64,000 nt of DNA from NCBI GenBank assembly GCA_008638375.1, contig CM018051.1, positions 7,346,418-7,410,417 on the forward strand, written 5' to 3'. The translations under genes were made by a program, and so were the position numbers. Shown piece after piece: positions 13,101 through 26,600 of the stretch; position 1 is the stretch's first letter; each line of letters begins with the position of its first letter. This DNA is from Nyssa sinensis. Lineage: Eukaryota; Streptophyta; Magnoliopsida; Cornales; Nyssaceae. Under the pieces are notes generated by a model. That model had not been told where the DNA came from, made no database searches, and worked only from the letters and a program-made list of their open reading frames with translations.

Positions 13101-15895
13101 AAGGGGAAGAGGGAAGGATTAAGAAGATATCTCAAGTTTCAATGAGAAATAGCAGATAGATTTCCAGCCTCCCTACTGATCAAAAAGAGGAACACAAACT
13201 CTGATTAAACGCACTACACCCAGCCTTCCTACGTACTTTGTCTCTATTTCCTATTCCACTTCTAGTGGCAAAGCACTTAGAGAAGTAGCAGAGACATTTC
13301 CTGTGAGGGGGTATAGAGGAGGAATCTAAGTTACACTAGGAAGTTTGTGAGCCAAAACAGTATGGAGTTTTGGGGGATCAAAATTTTAAAGTTGTTCAAT
13401 AAGGCATTGCTTGGGAAGTAGCTTTAGAGATTTGCAGTGAAGTGTGACATTCTACGGAAGAGGGTAGGAGAAAGGAAATGCGTGAACTTTCAGGTGTTGT
13501 TGTGGGTTGGGGATCTGAGGAGAAGATGAGATGAGGTGGCTGGGCTCTTCCAGAGGAGTCTTTGAGCTAAAGCCTTATTATCACAAGTTGTTAGTGAGGA
13601 ATACGACACCCTTCCTGTGGAAGGCTATATGGGACGCAAAGCTCCCTTCCAAAGTAATCTTTTTGCATGGATAGTTACTCCTGGAAAGATTTCTAAAATT
13701 GATAATCTCCAAAGGTGGAAATTTATAGTGGTAAATCATTGTGGCTTGTGCAGAAGGGAGGAGGAATAGACAAATTACCTTCTCCCACACTGCGAGGTGG
13801 CTAGAGAGGTGTGGGGAATTCTCTTTTCTTTGGGGTCCATTGGGTGATGTCTTGTACAGTTAAAGAAATGCTAGAAAGCTGGAAGGTAAAGAGGAAAGGC
13901 AGGGGCATGGTAAAAGTTTGGAATGTGGGTTCCCCTATGCCTATGGTGGTGTTTATGGATGACAAGTAATAGGAGTTTTTTTGATAGTTTAACTTCCAGG
14001 TTTTTGACAAGTAATAGTAAATGTACTCGTACAAAAAAGCCATAAGGAGGGCTAAAAAATGTTTGACACGTTTTGGTATTAGATTCGTAACCCATGAATG
14101 TACATTCATTTGTAGAGTTTTTGGGACGTTCGAGAGTTTAATTTTGTGAGTTGCCACTTTTTTTTTTTGTGCATTTTTCCGGCCTTCTCATGCAATTTTA
14201 GAACAATGCCTTTTCTTATTCAAAATAAATAAATAAATAAAATAGAAGTGATAGTGTTGAAGACGTTCTCTAAAGCGGTTAGTAAATTCTTAGTGTCCGT
14301 TTGGTGGTGTTCTTAAAATCCATTTTCTGTTTTCAATTTTTTGGAAAACATGTCTGCTATGCGTTGGGACAAGGCTTTGCTAAGTTGAATTTAATTGAGT
14401 GTGTTTGGTATGCTATTCTGCAGAGGATATAATCCTTGTGAAATCACAGAATTGAGTATGTTTTCCTTCTTTTATTAAAATCTGTGGAGGATATAACCCT
14501 TGTGAAATCACAATAGGACAGCGAGAAATGTAGGGGTCTCGAGTTGACCCCCAATTCTATTGATTCTACAATATAGCCTTGTAATGTTATTCACACATGT
14601 TCTTTGATAATTACAGCCTACAAATACCAAGACCTAGTTAAATGTCCCATGTGAGGCAATTGAAAATGTCACTTGTACAAAAAAATAATGTCTTCACACT
14701 TTGACTCCTTGAACGACTCATCCAAAACTACCGAAATCAATCTAGATCGCAACAAAAATCCGTAGAGGATAGAATCCGTGTGAAATCACTATAGGATTGC
14801 CAAAAATGTAGGGATCTCGAGTTGACTCCCAATTCTACTAATTCTACAATATAGCCTCAGAATGTTATTTTGGCATGTTTCTTTGATAAGTTACATTTGA
14901 CACAAGACCTGTTTAATTGTCCTAAGTCAATTATATCGAAAATGTCACTTATCAAAAAAATTGTCATAAATGTCCATATTTTGACTCCTTGAATGACTCA
15001 TTTGAAGCACTAGTCAAATGTTATGGTAGTTAATTTAAGTCATTGAACATCTTATTATGATGCCATTAAGAAAAAGTTAGCTTTAGAAACATTGCTTCAA
15101 GCTAATCAACCCCTCTCTTGCTCTCTCTCACACAAACCAACTGATCTCTTTGTCCTAAATAAATATTATTGAAAAAAATTGTCTATGTCATAGGTAGGGG
15201 CGCACATGGGTCGGGTCGGGTCGGGTCGGGTTATAGTATAACTAGAACCAACCCAATTTTAGACAGTTCTAAGAAAAGAGATCGGAACCGGAAGCACATA
15301 GCAACTAGACCCCACCCAACCCAACCCGAATATTTTTCGGGTTGGACCACTTTTTGTTCATTTTTATATTTTTAGAAGATATGAAAAAAATATGTACGTG
15401 TGTGTTTGCATATTTATATGTAGTAAATGGTTGCAGAAAGGCCATTTTTAACATTCCTTCACAACAGCTCAACAGTGGGAGCTTCTGCCACTTTCCCCAC
15501 CTGCTTCTATAGCTGATGCAATAAATTTTAGTATTGTATTGGATATGGAATAATAGAATTTGGGGGGAAAGTAATGGATATGATAACAAGAATATCAAAG
15601 GCTGCATTATGAGTGAGAAGCGTACCCCAAAAGAAAGGAAAAAAAATGCATCCTCTCTGTGAGCTATGCCTAGGATAATCAGAAGTAAATAAATGGCGGT
15701 GTGTGTGTATGTATATATATATATATATATATATACACATACATACATAAATTTATTACTGTAAAAGAGAGAAAAAATCACAAGATTTCTTTGTCAGTTC
15801 ACATATGGCTATATATATGTATATATACTGCAAAAAAAATGTGTATGTAATAGATATATATATATATACACAAAATGTGCATGTATATATTACAC

Positions 15896-15937
<42 letters not shown>

Positions 15938-18900
15938 ACATTTTTAAAAAAAAATAATTATTAGGAATTCGGTTCTTGAGTTAGGTCAGTTACCCGAACT
16001 TTAAACCGGAACTAACCCGAATAAACTGGTTCTAGAACCAACCCATTCGGTTCGGGTTCGGGTTCGGGTTCGGGCCTACAGTTCTCGGTTCTTTTGTGCA
16101 CCCTAGGTTCTACAAGAAAGACTCTCATTGCCGAGTGACCTGAATTTTTATTTGTTTTATACCCGAGTATTTTTATATATAGAATGCACCAAGGAGGTGC
16201 TGCTATTTCCAAAACAAGACTATAAATCATAGTCATCATGTTAAAATAAAACTAAGTCCTATGTAAATTGAATATTTTAATACAGATTTTTTTTATAAGC
16301 AAGAGGAATATTTTAATGCAGTGATTGATAACTGATGAATAACAACTCATGAATTTTCTTTCTTTTACAGTTTATATATAATATTTTAAAGTGCTAACAT
16401 AGTTAGCGGTATATAAATTAAACGTTTGTTATGCAAATCAAATGTATTAAAATTATTAAGGAGGATTTGTGAAAGCTTTTGTGCTCTAAATGTTTGTTTT
16501 AATTATTTATATAGGCTTGTTCATTCTATATTCTTTTAAGAACAATGGAGATGCACAAATATTTGTCAGTATTAGTTTTCTCATTTTGTAGAATCTCAAG
16601 ATTCTTGATCCAATCCTACAATCCAATCCTGAAGACACTTCCACCGATCCATCATAGGGATTAGTTGGTCAGCTAACCACTATGAGTCAAGATCTTGAAT
16701 GTGCAACAAACCATTCACAAGAGATATTCACAAGTGTTAACAACACCAGGCATGATAAATATTGGAAGTGAACAAGGTTGATGCATCAATTAAACATCAC
16801 TTGTACAATAAACAGATTTAGATGACCATATGTAACTGAAATGATTATGACAAAAGATTTTGTGCATGGTCAATTTGAATCAAAACTTAAGTCAGCAGAG
16901 AGAAATGCACAAACAAACTAACCTTTTCCCATCCATGCAAAAGAGCAAAGCACCCGAAGACAAAACACCAACAGCCTCAATTGCATATACTAGCGGAATA
17001 TCCATTGAATCAATAGAACTTAATAAATTAGTCCAGCAGCATAGCAAAGGAGGGTGCCTCCTCCATTCAAGTGCATTAAGAAGACTATAGTTTCCATCCC
17101 TTTCATGTCTACTCTCGGATTGACATTCTTCAACACCAGAGGATTGGATATGCAAGCAAATGGACAGCAAAGCACTACGACCTTCACTGCAAGAAACTAA
17201 TTCTTTAAGAACTGACAGACAAGCAAGTAATTCTCTTCCAACTGGTAGGACCTGGAAATATAAATAAAAAAGGAATTCACCAGTGCTGTTAATGAAGCAA
17301 GAAAAATATTCACCAACATTGTCAAGCAAGGAAAATGCACATCAATCTCAAACATATATGTCCTCTAAGGAGTGGAATACAGAAAAATGATTGGAAACAT
17401 CAAAACTCAAATGCATAGAAGAGAACAGAGAGAGAGAGAGAGAGAGAGAGTGCCACCCATTACGGAAAAACATATGACCCATTAAAAAACATTTGCCTTA
17501 AAGAAGAAAACATCGCAGAGCTATTAAAATTTGAATAATGTACTACTATACAAAAACTTCTGACCTGATATGCTTCCCCCCCCCCCCCCCCCCCCCCCCC
17601 TCTCCCTCCCTCACAGACACCCCTAAGGCCCTAACTATTCCAATTGACAAATTCTGTGCGACAAGTCATGAGGCAAGAATTTTTTTTAATAGGTAAGTGG
17701 CCCTTGAGAAGGCAAGATACCGGTACAAGATCAGAAGATCCCACCAGCTGATAAAATAAAGTGAGATCTAATGGTTCCACAAAAGGCTAGCCCACTTACC
17801 TCATGGGAAAGAAGACAAATGCTTTGTTACAGAAATCAAAATAGAAAGAAGATAAAATTCAGCACATAACATGTCAAACCTTCTTGAAATCGTAAAAGTG
17901 AGAATTAAGATTTTTGATGCCAAAGAGAAAATCATGATGGCTATTAATTTGGTTCTACTGCTACCAGAAGGCATACTATCAGATACTGGAACAATAGCTT
18001 AAATTTAACGTGGTAGTGCAAAAAATTTGCAACTGATAGCATGTGATGGAAGACATTATAACAACAGATAAGATGCTTATGAGCCAAGATATATCATTAC
18101 AACAAATATAAATCCAATTATCCAGAGCTAACAAGCCCAAAAATGAAACCTGGCCATTAATTGTTACCAACTGGCCAAGGATGTTTTCAATCCATATAAG
18201 ATAAAAACTGCACACCTGATGAGCAAAATGATATAATCTATATTCTATCAGAAAAAAAAAATCACTAAGATGTTTTATTTAAGGCTTACTAAAAGAGTGA
18301 AAATGGAAAATTGAAAGCAAGAAACCAAACAATTAAACTTAATGATGTTTTATCCAACTACAGATGCCTATTTTTTTGAAAACCTACAACCGAAGGTTGC
18401 ATTCATTGTGGTACTTAGCCTGGGGGTCAGTCTTGACCATGAATAATCTTCAAAAGAGAGGGTTTAGTTTGGCTAGTAGATGTTGTATTAGCCACCTCTT
18501 CCTCCACTGTTCTTTTGCAAGGGAGGTCTCTCTTCTCTCTGGTTGCTATTGGATTATGCCAGCCTCAATTTTGGACCCTTTGAAAAGATGTTCAGGGAGT
18601 GTGCCAAAAGGAGTGCAAGAAAAAGTGTGGAAGCTAGCTCCTCTTTGTCCTTCTTGGTGTCTTTCGCAGATAGAAACCAAAGGTTTTTTGAAGGGGAGGT
18701 CATGAATCTTTGTAGATTCAAGTTTAGTTTTTTGAAAGTTTTTTATTTTTGGATTCACAAAGCGTACCCCTCTTATGAAGATAGTTTTGCAGATTTGTTG
18801 GAAGATATGAGGCTCTATGTTTTTGTGAGTCTCTGTCATTGGTTCCCCTTTGGGTGTCTTACTTCTACAATTCACTTATCAAAAAAAATTACTCATTTAA

Positions 18901-21900
18901 CCCTCTAACCACTACTTTCTTCTTTTCTTCTGAATCTGGCTTCTTTTTAATCTTAAATATATGGCATAGTTATTTGACAAGTTCTTGGGGAAAAAATAAT
19001 TGTCTTTAAGAGAGGATGTGCATGACATAACCCTGCCATACAAGATGTTTCCCTCCCAAAAACAAGTTTGGCTTTGTGTTGGGGACCAGTTCCAAAATAC
19101 ATGGAGAGAAAAGGAAGCATAGATGAATTAGGAATGCCACATTAGAGAGCCCCTTGTGGAAATTACAGCAATCAATGGTCTTTTGAAAAGGTGGAGGATG
19201 CAATGAGTAATAGGAATCAGTCATTATAAGAACAAGAGGGAATAAAATCAAAGGGCAAATTTGGTCATTCCACTAGCAAGAAAACCATTTAGAATGAGAT
19301 AATTTTCTAATATTGCATGGGGCCTGCAAAGCAATAAAACATGAATCATTATGGTACATGTAACTATAACAATATAAAGCGCTGACACGTTTCAATAAGG
19401 TAGTTTTTGCCATTATTTAAATTGAACTTGCACACAAATACATACAAAAATGTTAGTACATGCATGTTATGAGTGTGCATGTATCGTTTTATTAAATTAC
19501 CCACTTCAAAATTAGGTAAGCTGTATACCAATAAGAAGTAGATGAAGACGCCTCACGATATGTCCTCTTGCAGAATGAAATTTTGTAAAAAACTGAGGTC
19601 TTCTTGAGTTATTTAATCAATCAACTTCTTCAGAAATTGTATAGACTGGAGAATGAAATGGGAGTAGGGAGAGCAAACCCCAACAATAAAGAAAGTCCCA
19701 AATCCCGCTCTGCCCTTGTCGGGACAGATTTGGGAGGCCTGAAGTCTGAATTTGGGCGAGGATGGGAGAAGAAAGTCGTAATCTGATTCCGATTCAGGAT
19801 GGGTTAGGATTTGAACAAACCAACCCAACCCAACCCAACCCAACCCACCCCACCCCACCCCACCCCAACTCGCCTCCACCCCGTTAATACTATCTATCAT
19901 ATACATGAATAGAATGGATAACATAATACATCATCATTTTAATCCCTCTTTAAAGTATAAGACTCAAACACGTGCCACGTACTTCATGAATTAAAAGGAG
20001 AGACATTTAACGCCACTATAAAAGTTTAACCCATTTCGCAAAAAAAGCAACTCCAGCCCACACGTGCATAGCCTTTCAGATATGCCGAGTTTAAATTTAA
20101 CTAATGTGCTGGCAGGTATGCAGCCATACAGAGAGCATGCTTTACCATTCTTGTCGTGCTATGCCATCATTTGAAAAATATAGCTATGACCAAAGAAGCT
20201 TCGGTAGCTGATTGTGTATATTTGGTGGGGAGAAATAGGGTGTGGAGCCCTTCTTTTATAAGGAAATTTTTTGATTGGGAGCTCGGTGAGATTGAGGAGT
20301 TCATGATGGTGTTGAGCAGAACTAGATTACTAGATGGAAGAAAGGATGGATTAGTTTGGAAGGTGAATAAGTCTAACAAGTTCACTGTGCAATCTTATTC
20401 CAAAAGGTTGGTGGAAAAGGATGTGGAGGAATTTCCATGGAAGATCATTTGGTGGTCTAGAATCCCAACAAAAGCTGTGTTTTTTACTTGGACGGCGGCG
20501 TGGGGTGCTATCTTGACCATGGACAACCTTTGCAAAAGGGGATTTCAACTACCAACCCATTGTTGCATGTGCAAGGAGGGGGAGGAGGAGGAGACGGTAA
20601 ATCATCTTCTCGTGCATTGCATGGTGAGAGATGCAGGGAACACAATATTCTCCTTGTCTGGGTGTAGTTGGGTTTTTCTGGCAACGGTGAAAGTGCTTCT
20701 TTTGGGGTGGAGTTGTAATCAAATGAGGAAGGATCTAAGATTTGTTTGGCTAATGGCTCCATTGTGACTTTTGTAGTGTATTTGGAGGGGGAGGAATAGA
20801 AAATTGATTGGTGGGGTGGAGCTGTCTCCATGGCTATTCAAGGATTATTTTGTGAGGGCTTTATTTGTATGGGTTAAAGAAACATGTAGATACTATTATT
20901 GATTTTTTGGGAAATCTTAAGCATTAGTTTTTGAAGCCAATCCCCTTTTTGTGTAAATTGGTGCCTTTCTCAGGCCCTTTCTTATATTATAGTTTTACTT
21001 TTACTGATCAAAAAAAAAAAGAAAAAGGCTTGGGAAATTATTGTCCATCAAGGTTGGAGCCAGGAAGAGGATGCTTGGTACCAAACACGCCCCATTCTCA
21101 TCCCTAGAAGGGAGCACAGAACTGTTGGAGATAGCTGAGAGGGGTGGCATGGAGTCCAGCAGTCAACAGCAGTGATAAAAACACTAACAGTACCAGTAGC
21201 CATTAAAGTTGGCACTGGCAATTTTGCAGGTGATCATCACCTCAATCAGCTGGTAACTCTCTTTTCCTCCCTTTTATTTTTCCCACACTTTCCCCTATGT
21301 TTTTCCAGCAAAATTCAGTTGTTGGGCATTCCCTATCAACATTCCAGGCCCTGGACACATCAGTTTATTGTCAGTGGCTCCATATATTCCAATCCTCCAC
21401 AAAATCTAATTTTTGACACTGAGCCATTGTCAGTGACTATTAACAAATGCATTTGCTAGCCCTCTCCCCCCATCTCTTTTCAAGCCTTTGCCTGTGGTTC
21501 ATCCCCGCCACTCTCAGTTTTTCCTCTGCTTTTTTTTCATTCCTTTTGAAATTTGAACTTATAAAAATGACAAGACAATACCTAACGTTGGTAAAAATTA
21601 GGGGCAACTTAAGGACATCTCTTTGAAATTAAAAGAAAATTATTAACATGAATAGGCATATTATATCTGAAGTCACCAAAGTCCCTTTTTTCAGAAACCA
21701 GATATTGAATCCTATATATTTATGCGAAAGCAACATACCTTACATAACTTAAGGAGATAGGACAAAATCAAGGAACAATCTTCAGTAGTCAAATTTTCGT
21801 GGCTGCACAAAAATCCACCAAAAAAAATTTGTGAACATGTTAATACAATCTCTCTCCATGCGCATGCGTAAGAGGTGAGCAGAAAAAATACAATCAATAA

Positions 21901-23650
21901 AATATATGCAGCATTTCCTCACCCATCATTCATCCCAGCATATGGCACAGATGTTCGAGAATCACTAATTAGTGAGAAGCACTTAAATACAGGGACACAC
22001 CAACTAAACTGAGAAAACCCCGAGTTTGATACATTCCTGCTTTCTGGGAACTGCTTCCCATCTAAAATAGTGGCAATAACACACTTCTCAAGCACTTCTG
22101 TGAGCATCTGGACAGCACCTTCCTTTAACAATAATGGCTGATGAGAGATTAACAGAGAGTTCAGATGTTTTATCCCCCGGCTGCTTTTTCAAAAGAAAAG
22201 AAAAATTAAACAAGGATAATTTAAAAAGAATACCTTCGCACGTGGATGCTCCAATAGGATAACAAGGAACTCAAGCATTCTGTAAACCTGAAAAGAATAA
22301 AAATAATAATAAAATAACAAAAGGAAAATTTAAATGCCCAAGATAAAAGAAATTGTAACAAACAGTAACAGATGAAATAGTTACCACCTTGTAAGCATCC
22401 ACATCCGATAATGAAGACGGTTCAGAAAGGCAGTCCTGAATCCACGATATTATGGGTCGCAGAAGTTTTGAAGCATTATCAGCATTCAGGCATGCAATAC
22501 GAACAATGAAAACCCGTAGCATGTCTTGTATGACCACCAATGTCTGAATAATTAAAATTGCATCATGAGTAATAGAGAAATGCCCAGTAAATCCATACTC
22601 AGAAAAGAACAACAATGTGTACCCCTGCTCCCTCCTCCTCTCACTCTTCCAATACTGGACTAGGAAAACAACAAACTAAAAGTAAACATATCGAGAAGGA
22701 ATCACATACACTAGTAGCATAATGTAAAATAATCAGTGCAATTTTGTCAAGCTGTGGTGTCAAATGGCCCAGCAGAATCTCACAGCGCCCAGGCTGCAAA
22801 TACCAATATATCTGCCTCTCCTTCTGAGACCCTAATAATGTGCCAACAGCCAATGTTCTAAGAGCACTCAACATGGGCATTCCATTCTTCCAAAGCCATA
22901 CACGTTCTTCAGGTAACAGATCATTCTTGTAATGCAAAAGAAATTTGAGGAAAAAAAGTTACATTTTACACACTGAAAAATTTAGCATTCAAAAATATTA
23001 CTCTTTGTATAGACCATATCATCTGGGACCACAAAACTGTAAAAGGACCGATGAGATTGGAATATGCGTACCAGTAGACACAGCAAACTGCAGGTCTCCT
23101 TTGGACCCAATGCCAGCAATGAAGTAGGAATGAAGACTGTCAAGGAGGAAATGGAAAAGGCCAGGAGTCCAACCATATACTGGCCAACAAGAAAGTGCCG
23201 ACACAATAAGCTGGCAAACAGCTTCAAAACTAAGTGCAGAAACAGGATAAGAAGAGGATAAGTCTGCTGCACGGGCAGCTAACTTGGGGCTGCAAACACA
23301 GGAATTCACTCAATTACATTCAAAGAATACAATCACTGACAAGTGACAACAATTGGTAAAAACAGGAACTTCAAATTACCTCACTTCTCTATGCAACCGT
23401 AAGAGGGCATTCATTAGTTTTGTATTCCTGTGTTGCTCCTTGGCTTCCTACAAACATAACAACGAAACCACTCACTTCTAGTAGAAAACTGTTAAGACAT
23501 TTTCTTTATAGGATTAACTAAAAGAATCAAGCAGAATTTGAAATAAAAGCCCAACAAAGTTAGTTCTAGAATAGGAATATAGGTGTATGTAGCCTGCAAC
23601 TGCCAAAAAGGGTTATGCTTCCAAAGATACTAAACCTTGCATAAAAGAGA

Positions 23651-23689
<39 letters not shown>

Positions 23690-26600
23690 GTAAAAAAGAA
23701 GATATTATTTAAATGTCATCATGGGCCACATTAAGACAGAGACTTCTAAATTTGAACAATTCTAGAAAACATGGTTTTTACCTAAGAATATAAATAATAC
23801 ACAAGTAAAAATCAATTAATTCAATCCCAGAGTACAAATTCTTAAGGAGCATGCATGAGAAAGAAGTTTAAACTCAGCACATATATGGTAATGTACCATT
23901 GGCTGTAGCCAAATACTCTCCCCAAACAACAAGAACCCCCTAATGAACTAAGTACTCTCCTTTATTCTCCTTTATTCTCGAACAAGAGAGATTATTTGCA
24001 CCACAGTGAGTAACAATTTGGTATCTTTCACCCTCTGGCTTTATAATTATCAGTTCTATTTGAAACCAAACCTGTTGCATTCTTGCATTTTGAACACTAT
24101 CTAGTTACCTAGGGTCAAAACTCAATCGAAATCCCTTAAACAGTATTTTAGAATTTCCTTAAACAGTAGGTAATAAGACTAAGATAAGATTTCAAGTGCT
24201 GGCATCTGCCTAAAAACAATGATTGACAGTTTCCACTCCGACCAATCAACGTGCCCCACAATTTCAAAGGTCGCAGGTGGGGCTTATCATTCAAAGACAG
24301 GTTGGGTTTACCAGATTCATTCATTAATCATGAGAGTGTTTCCATTGACCATCCCAAACCCGAGGATAATTATTACTAGAATGTAAAACTTAAAATTATT
24401 TTCCATATAGCAAACATCAATTTCATCAAAAATGTCATCATTAAAAAAGTACTTATGAACATAAAACATAACAATATTATCTATTAAATGATGCAATAAT
24501 AACTTATTATGGAAATTAATAATTTAAAAAGAAGTTAAATCAATTTTATCAGATAAAATTGGAACCATTTGAAAAACACTTATAATATAATAACTACTAC
24601 AATATTATCTATTTAAATAAGGTAACAACTACTGATAATTGAAATTCATTACTTAAATTATGTAATTTTTTTTTTACCAGTAAAATATGAATATTATAAA
24701 AAGACGCCCGAGCGGGGTGAACACAAAACTATAAATTTAAAAAAAAAAAAAAAAAAAAGAGAAAAGAAGAGACTACAAAAATTAAAGCTTGAGTTCCCCC
24801 AAAAAATCTATAAAAGTACGTAAATACAATGGACTTCAAAATGCCATGAAGTTCAATGCCTTCAAGTCCCCGCCTATTCCTTTCTTTCCGCAAACACCAT
24901 ATTATGCACAAAGGGGGCATCCTCCAAGTAACAAGTTCTTCCCTACGTCGTTGCATCTCCAACACAAAAAAAAAAAATGACTTCCTTTATTGTAGCCAGC
25001 ATCACCCAACTACATCCAAATAACGACAAAATCAAACTCCAAACATCTAGTGCCACGTTACAATGAATAAGCAATTGCTCTACCATCTCTTCCTCGCACT
25101 AACACATACATCTACTAGGAAATTGGAAGTCTCTTTTGCGAAGTGTCGAGAGTTTGATATAAATTGTTGACCTATTCTCTAACAGCTTAAGTTTTTCGAT
25201 GAGTTGGTAATTTAACATATTATCAGAGTCTTGGTTATGAGAGGTGTTGGGTTCAAGTCCTCTCTATTTGCATTTATTCCCCGTTAAGTTTGTTTGTACA
25301 AAGTTGCACCATATTCTGTTTCGTATTTGGGTGGTTAGTTTCTCTCTCCATGTGCGAGTTCACGGTTGCACTTGAGGAGTGTTGAGAATTTGATATACAT
25401 TGTTCGTTCATTCTCTAATAGGTTAAACTTTTGGAGCAACTGGTGATTCAACACGAAGGTTATCTGATGTGAGAATAACTCCCCAAGATGCCAACCAAGC
25501 AAAAAAAATATATATATCGCAGTCAAAACTTGAGAATTCCAAATCATCCTCCAAGGAAAGGACCCATCATCCCTCCCCACCAACCTCTTGTAGAAAGATT
25601 GAACCGTGAACTTCTTTTTATTGTTCACTATCCAAACCATCATATCTTCCCTTCCCTCCCTCAAGTGAAATCTACTAAGCATTGCCATAAACCCCTCAAC
25701 CTCCTCTAATTCCTAGACATCACACAATGAATCACTAAGGCTTCCCTGTTCGTTGCAAAACTAAACAAATGGGAAAATCTTCCTCTAGTGGCAAGCCCAA
25801 GCCACCTCACCCACGGGACACTTCATTCTATCACATTCCTTCCTTGCCCTTCCATAAAAGGTCCTGCAAGATCATATCCAATTTCCTCTCCACTGAAGCC
25901 GACATGGGAAAAAGTGACATATAATAAGTGGGGAGATTAGCCAAAGTACACTTAAGAAGAGTAATCTTTTCACCCTTTGACAAGTATTAACGTTTCCATC
26001 TAACCAAGGGCCTCAAAAACCCCTCTACTACCACATCCAATATCGCAGCTTACCTCGCTAAAAACCCGAGAGGCAAGCCCAAGTACATATTAGGAAAGCC
26101 AACCACCTTACAACCCACACCCCAAGCCAATTCTTCAATACTCTCCACCTCTCTCACCGGAATGATTTCACTCTTAGCTAATTAATCCTCACACCAGACA
26201 CTACCTCAAAGGACACCAAAATATAACACAAAAATTGAGGCGCTTTCTCCACCCAGCAAAATATGATTGTGTCATTTGCAAAAAACAAAGTGGGAAATCT
26301 TCATCCCCCTACCAAGCACATTGTTGACAACAAAACCCCTCATCAAACCCCCAATCACTGCTCTAGCCAACATTCTATTGAACGCATCCATCACAACCAT
26401 AAACAATGGAGAAATGAGATCCCCTTGTCCAAGCCCTCGTGAGGACTGGAAAAAACCTGAGGGAGACCCGTTTACCAACACCAAGAAGGATATTGAAGAA
26501 ATGCTAGAATATATCCACCTCCTCCATTTAACTACAAACCTCACTTTTTGCAGTGAAATTCACAATTTACATGATCATAAGCCTTCTTGATAACCAGCTT

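Larger units (their letters stand above)
10506..16922 (-). other. VIR intron, 6.4 kb, transposon-rich
   Basis: It lies between two phase-matched VIR exons. Identified contents are a SINE (about 10938-11040), a 34-bp tandem repeat (11637-11694), a LINE 3' fragment (13340-14243), a duplicated repeat (14421-15005) and a hAT-like element (15195-16105). The stretch 11100-13300 shows nothing I can name. Confidence 0.8.
17252..21738 (-). other. VIR intron, 4.5 kb
   Basis: It contains a 25-base poly-C run (17576-17600), a SINE tail (about 17680-17710, minus), two plus-strand LINE fragments (18395-18890 and 20110-21025) and an (AACCC)n repeat at about 19818-19868. The rest is unassigned. Confidence 0.8.

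Noticed and set aside
19818..19868. Telomere-like repeat
   Set aside because: The unit is AACCC/CACCC, not the plant telomeric CCCTAAA; a simple repeat near a decayed element.
20156..20767. A 203-codon intact gene
   Set aside because: Its sequence is the zinc-binding tail of a LINE ORF2 with a poly(A) tail after it; not a host gene.
22138..22180. Upstream CAG at 22181-22183 as acceptor for the [10 protein letters not shown] exon
   Set aside because: It would give a 258-base exon whose phase does not match the preceding micro-exon. The acceptor before CCA fits phase, pyrimidine tract and protein continuity.
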